Positions 1-14,100 of a stretch of DNA of 64,000 nt are shown one piece after another. A program made the position numbers and the translations under genes. Below the pieces are notes generated by a model. That model saw only the letters and a program-made list of their open reading frames with translations, searched no databases and was not told the DNA's origin. The first letter of the stretch is position 1. Each line of letters begins with the position of its first letter. The stretch lies in assembly GCF_032854445.1 (NCBI RefSeq), contig NC_088300.1, positions 25,093,608-25,157,607 on the forward strand. The letters are read 5' to 3'. The stretch is from Liolophura sinensis (lineage: Eukaryota > Mollusca > Polyplacophora > Chitonida > Chitonidae).

Positions 1-57
1 GAAACTAATGACTATAGTGCTTTACCTTATAAATTTATTTGTTTCTTTTTTTTTCAG

Positions 58-2103
58 TGGGCTACAGTGACTTTGATGTTACCACACTGTGCCCTCAAAT
101 CAGTCTGTGGAAGTCTAGTGATGGAGATGAAGCGACTCCATCACCACAGCCCAGGGCTTTCTGTCGCCTCTGCAGTCAATGACAGGCTGAGTTATCTCCT
201 CCCATCCACCCTCCCAGACATCAGTGGCGGAAACGTTGACCGCTCTCTCATGTTCAGTGAGGCTGCGAGGAGAGCTACTTTTGGGAAATGGCCGCACATG
301 AATTACAAGTATGCTGAATAGATATTCTGTTTGTGTTTGTTATTGTCAACATTTTTGCTGCAGACACAATTGTCTGTGTATGACTTATCTTCAGCCTTTA
401 AGAAGTAATCAAGCCAGGCACGCGGGTTTCCTCCACCCATAAAACCATTACATAAGTGAAAAATTCTTGGTTAAATAATGGTCAATTAAATGAATAATGA
501 ACCTGACGTGCAGTAGTGAGTATACAAGGTGTGTTGTTTTAATAATTTGAAATCATATTATTGTTACATTGTTACATGAAAAATAATCCACTTAAATGAA
601 AAACATGTTTCCAGTAAAATTTAGTGGAAAAGTTTACTCATATTTAAATGTTGTTCTTTTGTGCTTGAAGTTTTGTGTGATTTTATTTCTTCTATTGCAG
701 GTGGGCATTACCTGAGCCCATGGCCCAGGCTGGCTTCTACCATCAGCCTAACTCCTTAGGGGATGACAGAGCTATGTGTTTTACCTGTAATGTGTGTTTG
801 GTGTGCTGGGAACCCACAGATGAACCCTGGTAAGACCTCTCACATAAAGTTTGCTGTGCCTATTGCAGGTAGCTACATCAGGAAGCAGGAAATCAGACAC
901 TTCAGTGGTTAGCTAGCTATGGCAGCATAATGACACAGGAACCACTCACCAATGTGGCCACTGAGAGTTCAACTCACACCAGTCAAATAAATTATTTTAA
1001 AAAAAAAATTAAAATGGAGTTGCATATTGAATTACGGCCATTATTGCTGCAGCTTATTGGCTTTTGACTATGGAGGTTACATACCCAAGTCTAGCTTGTA
1101 CTGGTGCGACTGTAACTGTATTCTAATTTCTGTTCTTTCTTCAGGTCTGAACATGAGAGACATTCTCCATCTTGTCCCTTTGTGAAGGGAGAGTACACAC
1201 AGAATGTCCCTCTGTCTGGTATGTATGCACGAATAAATCGGCACTCATGAGGGTACATGTACAGTGTAGTTTGATGTGATGATGTCTGTATATGTGCAAG
1301 AATGTAGGTGTATTCAGACTAAACATGCCCTGCTTTAAAATATTACTCTTTTCACTATTTTTATTTATTTATTTTTGGATAAGAAAAGTATTTTATTGGA
1401 GAAATCCAGGTGAATATTCCGAAATTTCAATGGTGATAATCATATGAATGAATGGCTTAATGCTACTTCAGCAATATTGCAGCTATATCATGGCAAGAAC
1501 TTGTTTAAACCAGACCACAATAATGATAACAGTATGAAGATATGTACAAAAACTAAGTACCAGCATTATTCTCATTGTACATGTAACATTGTGTATGTTC
1601 TGATTTGTTTATCTGCCTGTAGTGACTCATGCCACTCAACCAGCCTGCTTTCATGGTGATTACTCAGACAAGGTAAGCTTCGTGTCTCGTGCTGTTTGTA
1701 CTGTCCGCATTTCACTGTACACATTGTGACAGTTGGTAATTTTATTGATCTAAATGCTCTCGATGGTGTTATGGAAAGGAAGGTTATATTTATAATTTAA
1801 TTTTATTGCTTGGGCACATGTACAACCCAGTACTTTCATTGATGTTGGTAATTTTGAATGTAGAGTGTATGGATAATTTAAAAATCTACTTACATACATT
1901 TATGATAACCATTTCATCATCATTGGACATGAAAATAAACACTGTAAAGAGAGAACCTGGTGAAGAAGATTTGGCAGTAAATTTGTGATTTATTTATTAC
2001 TTTTCAGATTGAATGTTTGAGCCCAACCAACAGTGAGAATTATTTAGCCACTTCTACACTGAATGGAAATGTTGTGGTATGGAGCATTGGGCATATTCTG
2101 AAG
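58..2103 (+). CDS. BIRC6: BIRC6 exons 1-5 of the window: propeller strands and BIR domain
   Basis: Exons are 58-308, 701-829, 1145-1218, 1623-1672 and 2008-2103 (residues 1-200 counted from the window's first codon). Exon 1 begins in phase 0 after a polypyrimidine tract and CAG. The BIR domain runs from about residue 69 (ARRATF) to 148. It shows the full zinc signature C110-x2-C113-x16-H130-x6-C137, together with the AGFYHQ and WEPTDEPW motifs shared with vertebrate BIRC6. BIR domains bind the N-termini of SMAC, HTRA2 and caspases. The zinc cysteines and histidine are split over two exons joined at 829/1145. The last exon reads NGNVVVWSI, typical of a WD-repeat strand; in known BIRC6 structures the BIR is inserted into a beta-propeller. 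The exons at 1145 and 1623 are very short (74 and 50 nt) but frame-consistent. Confidence 0.93.
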
Positions 2104-5100
2104 GTAAGGAATCATCTCTGTCTCTGTTTAAAATATTAAAATACACATAAATGTGTACATGTCAGGATTTGTATGTTATGGAAATTTATTAATGCCACAT
2201 TTTATTAAAAAGATCATCATTTCTGTGACTACTCCAAAAAGATCATCATTCTGTGACTACTTCAAAAAGCAAACAAATTAATGTTGATCTATGTGAATAG
2301 TTTTAAATCTGTACTGAGGTGTTCTTTCTTTCATCTTTCAGAAACACTGTCAGTTCAACATAGAGCCATCAGACAGTGTCATTGCACTGAAGACTGGCTT
2401 ACAGAGAGATAAAGAAGAGGCATCTGGTAGTAAACCCGCTGATGGAGCCAGGAGGTATAACATGCCACCATTTTAATTACTCTTGTCAGATTTGGTCAAC
2501 TGCTGTGTATTATATATTTACTGTAAATCTTCAACCTTTTCAACCACTTTTTTCATTTATATTTCCGCATATAATTATTATGAAAATGACCTTTCATAAA
2601 GTTGGTCACTGAGGCAATTGAGTAGGTTGAAGAGTTAGGGTAATCGCACTTTTTTGCCACTAAATTTTTCTAAAAACTACATGTATTCCTTAGTGCCTAT
2701 CAGCAGCCAAAGACCCTTGTACAACATACTTCATTTCAGATATAATTGACAAATTTATCTCCTGTCAAAAACCTTGTAGGCCTAATGAGTTTCACTAAGG
2801 GAACCTCTTTTTTCCTTCTGTGTTATCAGTCTGCAGAAATCACCCTCACCCTCCACACCAGAGCCTGTGGAAGAAGGGGAATCCCGTGTCACTCCAGGGA
2901 TGGACTGCCCACCAGTCAGCTTGTCAACATCTACCCTTACCAACTGCATCCAGGAAATCCCCTTACATCATGATCCAGCTAAAGGTACATTGCTAAAATC
3001 ATTCAATTATAGTTATGACTTTCAGATAATGTTAAATTATTTGAAGTACATTCGGTACTGTTAACCAATTACAGGTAAGATTGCTATGATTTTGGTGCAG
3101 TCTGTCTCAAAGCAAATGTGAATCTAGTTTGTCCATTTTACTTAAATTTTGATTTGTTGTGAAAGTAGATTCCTTGTGGACCAAAGCTAGTTTCTTGGCC
3201 TGATCGTGATAGTACATGTAAAACCTGGTTGTGATTACAGAGAGCCGACCACAGAGGAGAACCCGGCCTTCTCAGGATGTGAGAGTACACTCTCTGTGTA
3301 TTGTGGACAAACAGAAGCTGGAGAAACTTGAACAGGCTGCTGATAACCTTGCGACAGCCCAGACATCATCTTCACCCTCAGCATCCCCCTCTGCTACATC
3401 CACATCTAGCTCAGGCTCAGCTTCCTCACCAGTGAAAGGAAGCTCAGTCAGTTCAACCCCCTGCCCTAGCCTCTTGTGTGGTGTTTCCTTGAGGACGGGC
3501 AAGTTTCTGTTCACAGACTCTGACGACTCAGAAAACAGGCAGGACGACATGAGAACGGACGTCCAGCTCATGAACAAAGTGAATGAGGTTGTTAGCACTG
3601 ATGAGCCTCCTCAGATTATCACAGACTCTCAGGAGTCCTTGCAAGATTGTACAGCAGAAATATCTTCATTTATCCCTTATTTATTAGTTGTTCCAATTCG
3701 GCCCGAGGAGTCACGAGTCAAAGGAAGCAGTTGTTCTGGGGAATACCCGCTGAAGGCATTGACCAGTGCGAGCAATGTGCTTCCCCTGCATAACTGCCCA
3801 ATAAAAGATGATTGGGGTCCACTTGACCCGATCTACGAGTCGGATATAGACCCTGATATTCAGATTGTAGGTATCACACCTCCTCCAGGGAAAACCACAT
3901 TTTCAAACTCTGTGTCAGACTCTCAGAAATTGACTCACTCGTTAGTGAATGGGATTCCAGAGGGGAAAATGGAGAATGCCAAAGAGTTTCACCCAGAATC
4001 ACCGTTGAACGTAGAAAGCAAGCCTGTGACAGTACTGAAAGGGTATAGCATGTTACAGTGTGTGGAGTTGCCAAGCTGCTGCCAGTGTGAGTCATTAGTA
4101 ATCAATGCTATTATACCTACTGTGGATAACTGTAGTGTTATTGTGACTCTGGTCCCCAAAGAGGCCCTGGACATTAATGTTCAGCAGTCTGACAGAGGGG
4201 GAAAACAGTCTGAGAGCCCACCAGAGGTGGATACTGAAGCCTCAGGGGCAGGGACAAGGAAAACTAGCCCTGCTCCTAAAGGGGGCTATATTCTTATCTA
4301 CAAGCTTAAAGTGATAGGGGAATTTCTGGGGCTGGAAGAGACACCCTCAGCCATTCGGGAGATTGACAATGTGGGAGATGCAGTGACAAGTATTCTGACG
4401 CTCCCCCTTGAGTTCAGTCTTCAGTCCGAGGAGGAAGAGACGCCCACAGAGGCTCAGAGTTCCTCAGTACTAGGCCAGTCGCAGAGTACGTGTGCTGGAC
4501 AAGTGGCTGTGACCACAGCAGCAGGCAATGTGCAGATCATCAACCTATCCAATTTGACTGTTTGTGGGAAAATTTCTCCAATGGAAGGGGATAAGTTTGT
4601 GTCTCTTACCTACTGCTCAGGTTTGTGTTTTAATGAAAAACAAGTGGCTATCTTTTATGATGGAAATGTGTCATGCATTTGTCATTTAAAGACCTTCTAG
4701 AATAACATTAGTGTATAGTGTGTGTGCGTACAAAATGTTATGCAGTGAGCCCAAGTGTACACTTTGCTGGGGTGGCCACCACATTTTGTGGAGACATGCA
4801 TGTGTTCTGTCTTGACTTTCCATATGCCAGATGAAAGTCGACAACCTAAATACGGGATTTAAGAGTTCAGTCAAGGCTGTCTGAGTACTGCCAGTGCACT
4901 GGGACTGAGTTTGTCATCGTGCCTGATGTCTTTGGTATAGCAGCTGAGATAAGGCTTTAAGTACATTAACATTCTGCTAGGATACTGTCATGGTATGTAA
5001 GTAATGTTCATTGAGGATTTAACCCAAGAAACAGTACTGTTAAAATCATCTGGTGTCTTGTTAATAAATACAGGGAACACTTGGTAGATTTTGGTGTAAA

Positions 5101-8100
5101 AAAGTTGGGTCTTAGTAAGTGGATCAAAGGGCTTTCCCCAATATACATTAGATTTAGTAGGGAGCCTCTGTGGCTCAGTTGGTTAGCGTGCTAGCGCAGC
5201 GTAATGACTCAGGAGCCTTTCACCCGTGCAGTCGGTGTGAGTTCATGTCCAGCTGGCTTCCTCTTCGGCCGTACGTTGGAAGGTCAGGCAGCAACCTGCG
5301 GATGGTCGTGGGTTTCCTCCCACCAGAATGCTGGCCACTGTCGTATAAGTGAAATATTCTTGAGTATGGTGTAAAACATCAAATAAATAAATAAATGAAT
5401 TAGATTTAGCAAAGAGTCTTTCGATGAACGAGTATGTGAGAAATGAAAGCGAAGGAAATGTTCAGATTGTGGACCACCTTTGTAAGATATTTGGGTAATG
5501 ATATTCATTTCTTTTTCAAATACAGGTACATGTACTGTCATTCCAAATTTTTTTTTTTTATGCTAGCCTCTGTTACAAATGTTGCATCTCTTTATATGTT
5601 GCACACGATAAAACAAAGAATACAAATGCATGTTTTAAGCATAGGCATTATACTCTGTAAGTTTCGGTTTTAAAATAAATCAACTGATAGCCAGTCACCA
5701 TAAATTAGGTTTTACATTTTTCATGGAAATAGCTTTGCATTCACTTAAAGATGAATTACTTTTTTCTCAAAGAATATTCCATAGCTTATCTGAGTCTTGA
5801 CACTTAATAAAGCCTGGTGCCTTGTAATGTTTGAAGGCCACTTTAGCTGTCAAAATTACAAAGCTATCCACATTGTCAGCTCATTTATATCGTGAACATC
5901 TATTCTCATGTGCATCTTGTTTTCTAGGTATGGAACGTCTGTGTGCATCTAGTTCAGGGGGGAAGCTTCATTTCTACCAGATATCCCAGCACAATCCTGA
6001 CTTCTCCGAGCAGGACAACGCAGTCACATCTAACCACAGCAGATTGCCACAGACTGTGGTGATTGATGGTTCAGATGTGACGGGTAAAGGGGAAGACCAA
6101 GGTGATCAAACGCCACACAAGTCACCATCAGGCAAGTTATCAATGTAACCATTGTTTGCTCATTATTCATTTGACAATACGTGAATATGTACATATACTG
6201 AGTGCTTTAAATGCATTGGACTATTAGTGCTGAGGTCGCATGTCTACATCAGACTCCTGCTGTGACATTGGCTGCACATCAGGAGGCTGTTTCAACATGA
6301 CACTTCTTGAAAATGAATATTTCAGAAATATTTTTTTATTGTAGAAATAATATACGTGTAGTTTCGAATTTAACATATCTATAAAACTCAACGGTATCAT
6401 AATTTTTGTTAGAACATTTGTCTGTTCCTGAGAAAATATTTTTACTTAAAAACACAAAATTACAACCAGAAAAAGATTTTTATCTTGTGAAATGTTTCCT
6501 AATTTTAGACTATTTTATTGTGATGAGATTACTTTTTATCTGACTCTATCATTCTGTTTTGTCAGCTTCCATCATTTTAGTTTCCATTTCTTTCCTGGAA
6601 ATTACCTTACATTTTGACGTTTTTATCTACAGGGTCTGATATTCTTGCTAAACAACCTCTAACAACAGAGTCACTGATGCAGCTTCATGACTTGATACAG
6701 TTGAAAACCTTATGCCAAGGTTTAGTGCAACTGTACCACCATGCTGGGCAGAAATACAGCAAGAGCAGCAGCAACGGCGCCACCCCACAGCATTTGCAGC
6801 ATCAGGGGGAGGCAACTCAGCACACCAGGACCTGGAAACTTCAGACAGACAGGTATTGACAGTGTTGTGTCATGCTTCCATTTCCTCAGCTAGTTACACG
6901 TACCTCTTTGCACATCTTGAAAGAACACATGATACATGTTTTGGTTATAAGATAACGTTTAATTCATGTGTAAATAATTATTTTAGGGTAGCTGAACTGT
7001 AATATACATATGGAAGAACAGTGAAGACATTTGTGATGAAGTGTAACTCTGTACAAAAAGATTCATAATGATTGCCAGATTTTGATTAAATCCACTGGAC
7101 AATTTATGAATGCACAGCTTTTTTAAAATTTTTTTTTGCTTTATTGGGGGGAGGAGAGGGGGGCTGGAAGTAGTGGTATAAACAGAAGATTGTCTTCATG
7201 TACCATATATAAGTTCACCTTCAAGATTTGGCAGTATGTGGAGGACACTTCTAGTTTAGTATGTGATAGTACAAGTTATAGTAATGCCTTGTGATACATA
7301 ATGAACCATTATTTCCTTAACCTCTTATTTCAAAGAGTGTAGTAAATGATTAAACTGTCATAAATAACACAAATTTGGTGGAATGCTCTGTCTTTAACAT
7401 GCCTCAGGGAGTGAAATAGCTTTAACACTGAAATCTGTAAAACTGTAATTGTTGCAAGTTTCTTATCATTTTTTCACCATTCTCTTCAGCAACACCTGGG
7501 ATGAACACCTGTTTGAACTGGTCCTCCCACGCCCATGTTATGTAGGTCATGTAGATGTCAAGTTCTCCTTACACTCCATGTGTATGAGCCCACCTAAAGT
7601 GGAAGTCACTCTGCTCAAACAGAACATTAGTAACATTGGCCGACAGACAGGCACGGTGTCCAGCTCATCGGCAGCCTCTCAGGACAGCAATAGCGTGTCA
7701 TCCAACACCAGTCTGCCCACTGCAGACGTCGATGAGGCAGTTGGTTTCAATGGCATTCTTAACCATGGCTTCAACCCACAGTCAAAGTCAGACAAACAAG
7801 AACCTGCCGCGGTGAATAATGTTTTAGATCCAGCTTTCTTGGAGATGCATAATGCGGAGATCCTCTGTGGACCAGTTGATATCGGCTCCTGCCTTGACTT
7901 GTCCTGCACCAGCGGAATTATCTCCCTTACCAGCCCACAGCTCTTCAGTTGTAAACCACGATCTTTTCTCGTCCATATTAAGGCCCTGGCTTCCAAGAAC
8001 TCTGAGAAGGAGGAAAAGCCGAAAGTAGTCCGGGTAAGATACGTAAATGCATTAGGCTAAATGAAGTACTAAATGCATTTTTTGAAATTACTGAAGAATC

Positions 8101-11100
8101 ATGCATGTTCGGTGCAATGAACACTTCGATCCAAGCTGAATTGACCTTTTTCTCTTGCAATGAATGAGTAATAAGTATCAAGTTTGCCATCAAAACATTG
8201 CAAAGGCACAAGTGTCTTTAGTGGCAAGGTTGTTAAAATGTTTCACAGGATGACGTGGTGTGAGACAATTTTTATATTTTTCAGATTATATATCTAAAAT
8301 CAGTCTTCCAGCTACCCCTTAATATTAAGTAATAATAGATTTGCATGTTACTGAAATGCTAGACATGTTCACGCATGATTTTGAAAAAGAAATTTTTTTT
8401 ATTCTTTTACCTTACCATTGACATGTCATCTATAAAGGACATAAAGTCAGGTAAAATTCATGTTACCCTCTTTTTTCCCCACCTCAGGAGAGCAAGAAGA
8501 AATCCTCCGTGGCTGGTAACAGTCATTCCGGTGCTAATGAGAAGCAGAAATCAAAGACAATCAAGGCTTTGTTTGAGAACATTCCATACAATGGTTCTGG
8601 GCTGAGTGCCATGGAGAGACTGGCTGCTACAGCGCCCAAGGCTAAGCTGGAGAACCTCAAGGGTTGTGACTTCATCCAGGAGATCTCGGTGACTGTGAGA
8701 AAGTGCAAGAAGTCAAATGTGCCAAAAGAGCGGTAAGGACAAGACTCACTTCTGAATGGTTATTTATGTCATTAGTGTGAAACGCTATACTTAAGACTGT
8801 TTCACCTGAACAAAGGAAACAGAAGTGCTGCGCATAAACCACCACCTTTTACCATTTGTCTGACAAACCTCCTGGCTGAAAGCCTCAGCTGAATCTGCAC
8901 GATCTGGATTGTTGCCTGCCACCTTGCTGGTACAAATGTTTATTATAAATGTGGTCCATGTTTTTCAATGTCTCAAATGTAAGAGTTTAGTATGTCATTC
9001 ATACAGCTGGAATCTAATGTTTCAGTGCTCAGTATCTAGGTTTAAAGGGTGGTTGAAGACTTCTTTTGGGCATTTAGGTTATTTGTAGTGGTTAAGTTAC
9101 ATGTATTGTGATTGTTCAGATGTTATGCTGTGCTCAGGTAGAGGTAGCCTCTGTATTAGTGTATTTCACCTCAGGGCAAGATTTATTGGTTTTCTTCTCT
9201 TTTCTTGCCAAGTTTACTAAGTGGTTCTCCTGTAAACATGGCATGTGCTTGCTTCCATTGTTTTACATTGGGTGCATTCTGTCTTTAGCACACTGTCACT
9301 AACACTCGATGTTTGTGTTGTCAGGTTACAGCGATGTGCAATGCTGGAGCTGGCCTCGTTCCAGGAGCGCTTGCTCGGGGTGGCGTGTGCTCAGGACCAG
9401 AGCATGGAAGTGACCACCAGCTGGGACCACTGTCAGAACCTGGCCCTAGACATCCTCAGCTGGATCACCTCCATACAGATGAATGACCCAGACAAACGGT
9501 ACGCTCACAGCGATACATCAAACAAAAAAATGTACACAAGAGGATTTGTAATTACTATTTATTTCAGATGAAGCTACTGATATTCTTAACTTCAGTCGTT
9601 GCTCTGGACAAACAGTAAAATACAAAGATAAAACAAAATAGATAAGAAAATGATTTTTACTTAAATTTTACTTAAATAGTGACTCAAAGTTTTACTATAT
9701 TCACATGTATCCTATGTAGTTACTATTTCTTGAAAATAATTTTAAAGTTTGAATCTAATAAGTGTCAGGCTTCATGAATGACTTTGACAAACAGGATAGT
9801 GACAGAGTTTAGGAAAAAAATAAGTATAATGTACTTGTATTTTGCATTTTTCTGTAATTTTGCGGAGTTTTGAAATTCAGAATTTGCTGTGGGTATTTTT
9901 TGAAATCAGGTTACTGTTAACCTTACATTTATCAAGTAAAGAATGTATTACATACAAATCAAATACATGTTTTGGTTAAAAAAAAAATTTCTAATTAATA
10001 GTTGTTGTTTATATGAAATGTTTCTATTGATCCAGGGGCCTCCGTGGCTCAGTCGGTTAGCGCGCTAGCGCAGCGTAGTAACCCAGAAGCCTCTCACCAA
10101 TGCGGTTGCTGTGAGTTCAAGACCAGCTCATGCTGGCTTCCTCTCCGGCCGTACGTGGGAAGGTCTGCTAGCAACCTGCGGATGGTCGTGGGTTTTCCCC
10201 AGGCTGTGCCCAGTTTCCACCCACCATAATGCTGGCCACCGTCGTATAAGTGAAATATTCTTGAGTACGGCGTAAAACACCAATCAAAAAAAAAACAAAA
10301 AAAATCTATTTATCCAAAGTTTATCAGGGAAAGGAAGCACAAATGAAAAACATCAAAAAATTATTTGTATTGTTTGTTTTCAGAGACAAGAGGAAGTGTG
10401 TAGTGCTGTTAATACAACAAAGTCTCACTGAACTGGTCAAGGCATGTTTTATCTCAGGGACACGGGCCACCGCTCACAAATGTGCTCGGCTCATAGCACT
10501 GTGTATTGAGTAAGTGTAGCATGAGATATCCATTGTAAAACGATGCTCAGGACAAATCTTTCCAGAGAACTGTGAACATATTATATTGGCAAAGGAAAGA
10601 AGAGTTTTGCCTCATTTTATATCATTGTTTTGTCATCTCATCATTAAGTTGAAGCCAGTTTTCACACCCAGCATAAGACTTATCTTCCAGCCTCTAACCA
10701 GATTAAGTTTTTTGATGAAATTGGTTGCTGTGGATTCTTTTTTTTTTTTTTTTTTTGTCGACTCCCTGAGAAACCACTAACACCATTGATTGTTTGAGCT
10801 AATACTAAAAGGTATTAAACCTCAATCAAACAAATCAGTATCTAATCTCAAAGAAATGCTAAGTGCTTGTTTGCGTAGGTGTTGTTAGTTTGTATTTGTC
10901 TGTCTTTCAGATATAGTAAAAACTGCACAGACCCAGATCTGGCTCCAACCTTCAGTTATGTCCTGCTGAATTCACTGTTGGATAGCCTCCCTTTGTTACC
11001 CTACTCGTACTCTGCTGGAGGGCTGAAGTGGTACTTCACTCTGCTGAACCGTGCAAAGTGTATGAATGTTGGCAGTGTGGCCGAGAAGTGTGTGGACATG

Positions 11101-14100
11101 CTGACCTGTGTGGCCAAGCAGTACAGTGAGAGGACAAACCCAGCCCACTCACTGTTGAAAACAAGGTACTTTTTAGACATCATTCTGTGTCCTCTGATTA
11201 CACTAGCCAAATCTTTAGTTGTACCTTAAAAAAGCTAAGAAATATATAGAATCATGTAGATGGTTGTAATGATCATTCTTTCAATAGATGTTTAAGTGAA
11301 ACCACTTTACACCAGAGTTTATTTGTATCATCCATATGCTGAGAATAAGTGTATTGAAGGCATGCAGTTTTAGGTTGATGGATTTATTTCCTGAAGGAGT
11401 TTGTATGTATTCTTTTATGCTGCAGGGAGTGGTAAGAGTCTTAAAGACAGCAATGTAAATCTCCAAATTTTGCAAGTGCTTATCTTAACTGATCATGCTT
11501 ATTTGTAATTCATACCAATTGCTCAGAAAACAACCATGCTTATATTTATTGTCAAAGAACATCTATCATTTCATATGTATATGTACATGCACTATATTGT
11601 GTTGTAGATATGGATTGTATGGTCATCCCTTTGAAGTGGATTTGTTTGACACAGACCCTCCCCCTACAGTCAGAGTAACCTCCTCATCCTATGCCTCAGT
11701 GGTGGGTGGCTGTGTGACAAACTCCGCCTCAGCCAGCACTGTCAGTCAGGGCCAGGACGAGGTGGACTTCAGGGACCTATTCATGTCGATGCCTGACAAA
11801 TCTTCTGGGAAGTCACAGTACGAGTACCTGAATAACTCAGTGTTGGGCCTGCTGGAGGTGGAGCCTCTACATTTCACCTGTCACTCCACCAGTGACGGGA
11901 CACGCATGGAGAGGCTGGATGTCCTCTCTGTCAATCCCACGTCAAACCCTTCCAACACCTCTGTGTTATCAGGCACGATAAACTTTGGGGAAGGCCTGTC
12001 GTCTGGAGGAGCTGCTGGGGCGGCATTAGGCATGGCATTGTCGTCATTGTCCACAGCCATGTCCACAGCTGAGCAGCAGTTACAACAGTTACAAAGCCAA
12101 CAGTATCAGCTGATGAAGCTACAACAGCAGAAGCAGAAGCTCGAGCAGAAATTGGCTGAGTCAACAAAATCAGGCTCGGGAGTGGGCGTGGGAAACATCT
12201 ACACCTCAGAACTGTTCCCCCCCACACCCAAGACCACCCCTCTGTTCATGACCCCTCCCGTGACTCCACCTAATGAGAGCTGGCAACAAGGGGTCTTGTC
12301 CTATGGGCTGCCTGTAGACCTTGATCCAGGCAAACCACCCTTACCTAAAGGCAGCTCCAAGGTAAATCGTGCTTTGCTCTTGTGATGTTTGCATGTGCAC
12401 TCCAGTACAGAATATGTATAATTGTCAGGTTTTTGTTTCTGTGTCATACATTTATTAGCAAATAGACATATAAATTTTATTACATACACATTCTGGTAAT
12501 GTTTGATGAAGAAGAAAAATATTCTATTCAGAGTGCAAAATGCAACTATTTTGCTGGAACATTACATGTGCATCTGGTCCTCGCTGGCTGAGATGGTTAA
12601 AAAGTTGGATTGCTGCATGGCAGCGACTATAAGATCTTTGACCAGTAAGGCCGTGTTCTCAAAACTAGGTCTCGCCACCTTGGCAGCAGGCATTGTCATT
12701 GCTTTGCTGAATGTCAGTTGTTTACTCCGAGCACTTTGGTTTCCTCTACCCATATACTGGACAGCCGTCATTTAGGAGAATTTTTCTTAGACATCAATAA
12801 AATAAATAAATAAAATTATATATACGTCACAATGTCGTTTAAACCCAGAATGTACAGCACTAATAACAATCCTACGCTGAATGTTTCAGAGTAACTTTGG
12901 CAAATACGACCTGCTGCCGTCCACAACCAAGTCTTCTCTGCCCATCACCCAGACCCAGAACCTACTGCAGACGCCCCCACCACAGGTACTGGTCATAGAG
13001 AGGATGCACTCTGGGGCCCGCAGGTTTGTTACCCTGGACTTTGGCAAGCCCATTCTGCTGACAGACTTAATCATCCCAGCCTGTATGGATCTGGCATCCC
13101 TCTCCATAGATGTGTGGATACAGGGAGAGGAGGTGGATGGTCAGAGATTGGTGGTCGCTTCAGACATCGGCATGAGGTCCTTGATCATGAACAACATCAT
13201 GCCTCCTCCTATCTGCAGATACCTAAAAGTGAGTCCAGTAGACTGTGTGCTTTATAGCCATGGAACTCATTGGGCGATGTGTTAATCATGGATTGTCAAC
13301 TACACACTATTTCAGGAGTGGTTGTTCTTAGTTCAAATAATGGTCACTGATGTGTGTTACTGGAGATACTCTTTCCAATATGCTACGTGTATCTGTAGTA
13401 TCATATTATGGAAGTTTAGGTGAAAGTTACAAAAGGTAACATAAAAACTTTTCCTTTTGTTTGATTTAACTGATTCTTACTCCTTATTGTTTCAGATGAA
13501 TGTTGTTTAAAGAAATGTTTTTTTTCTGTATGATCTTTTAGTAGGAGTCTGAAAAATAAAATGAACAGTGATTGTTAGCTTTTTTCAACAGACTGATCAA
13601 ATTATGTTATGTGGAGAGTTGATCTATAAGAGACTGTAGCTATTGCATTTCTCTTCCCTAGATAACAACCATTGGACGTTACGGAGGGAGTACCACTCGA
13701 TCACGGATACCGATTGGTACATTCTATGGCCACAGCTACATTCTACCCTGGGAGTGGAATGGTTATGCTCAGAATCTTAGTGCACCAAGTACCAGCTCAG
13801 CTGTGAACCTCACAGTGGTGAACGAACAACCTCAGCTCTTGTCTCAACTAGGGTTGTTAGTGTCACTCCAGGAGGACATCCAGTGTCGATACAGCCTGGC
13901 AAAGGCTCGGCTGGAGAACCTACTCGGGGGGCTGGACTCTTCTCAGCATGCCACCTCCCACACCCAGTATTTCCTGAAGAAGACAAACAAGAACAATGAT
14001 GAAGACAACATGGTGATTCAGGCTTACCATGACTGTCTACAGCTCCAGCTACAGTTTAACCTGGCTCAGAGAGCGATTCATAGACTGAGGCGGGCATTCG

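Noticed and set aside
3272-3598. 108-codon - strand frame opposite the large BIRC6 exon
   Set aside because: A shadow of the serine-rich coding strand.
5158-5232. Possible tRNA gene
   Set aside because: A- and B-box-like motifs are present but no cloverleaf with acceptor stem closes, and the sequence runs into the SINE body.
5170-5352. Open frame inside the SINE at 5158, and the similar one at 10044-10229
   Set aside because: Both begin at the same point of the tRNA-like head and come from repeat sequence. They are not genes.
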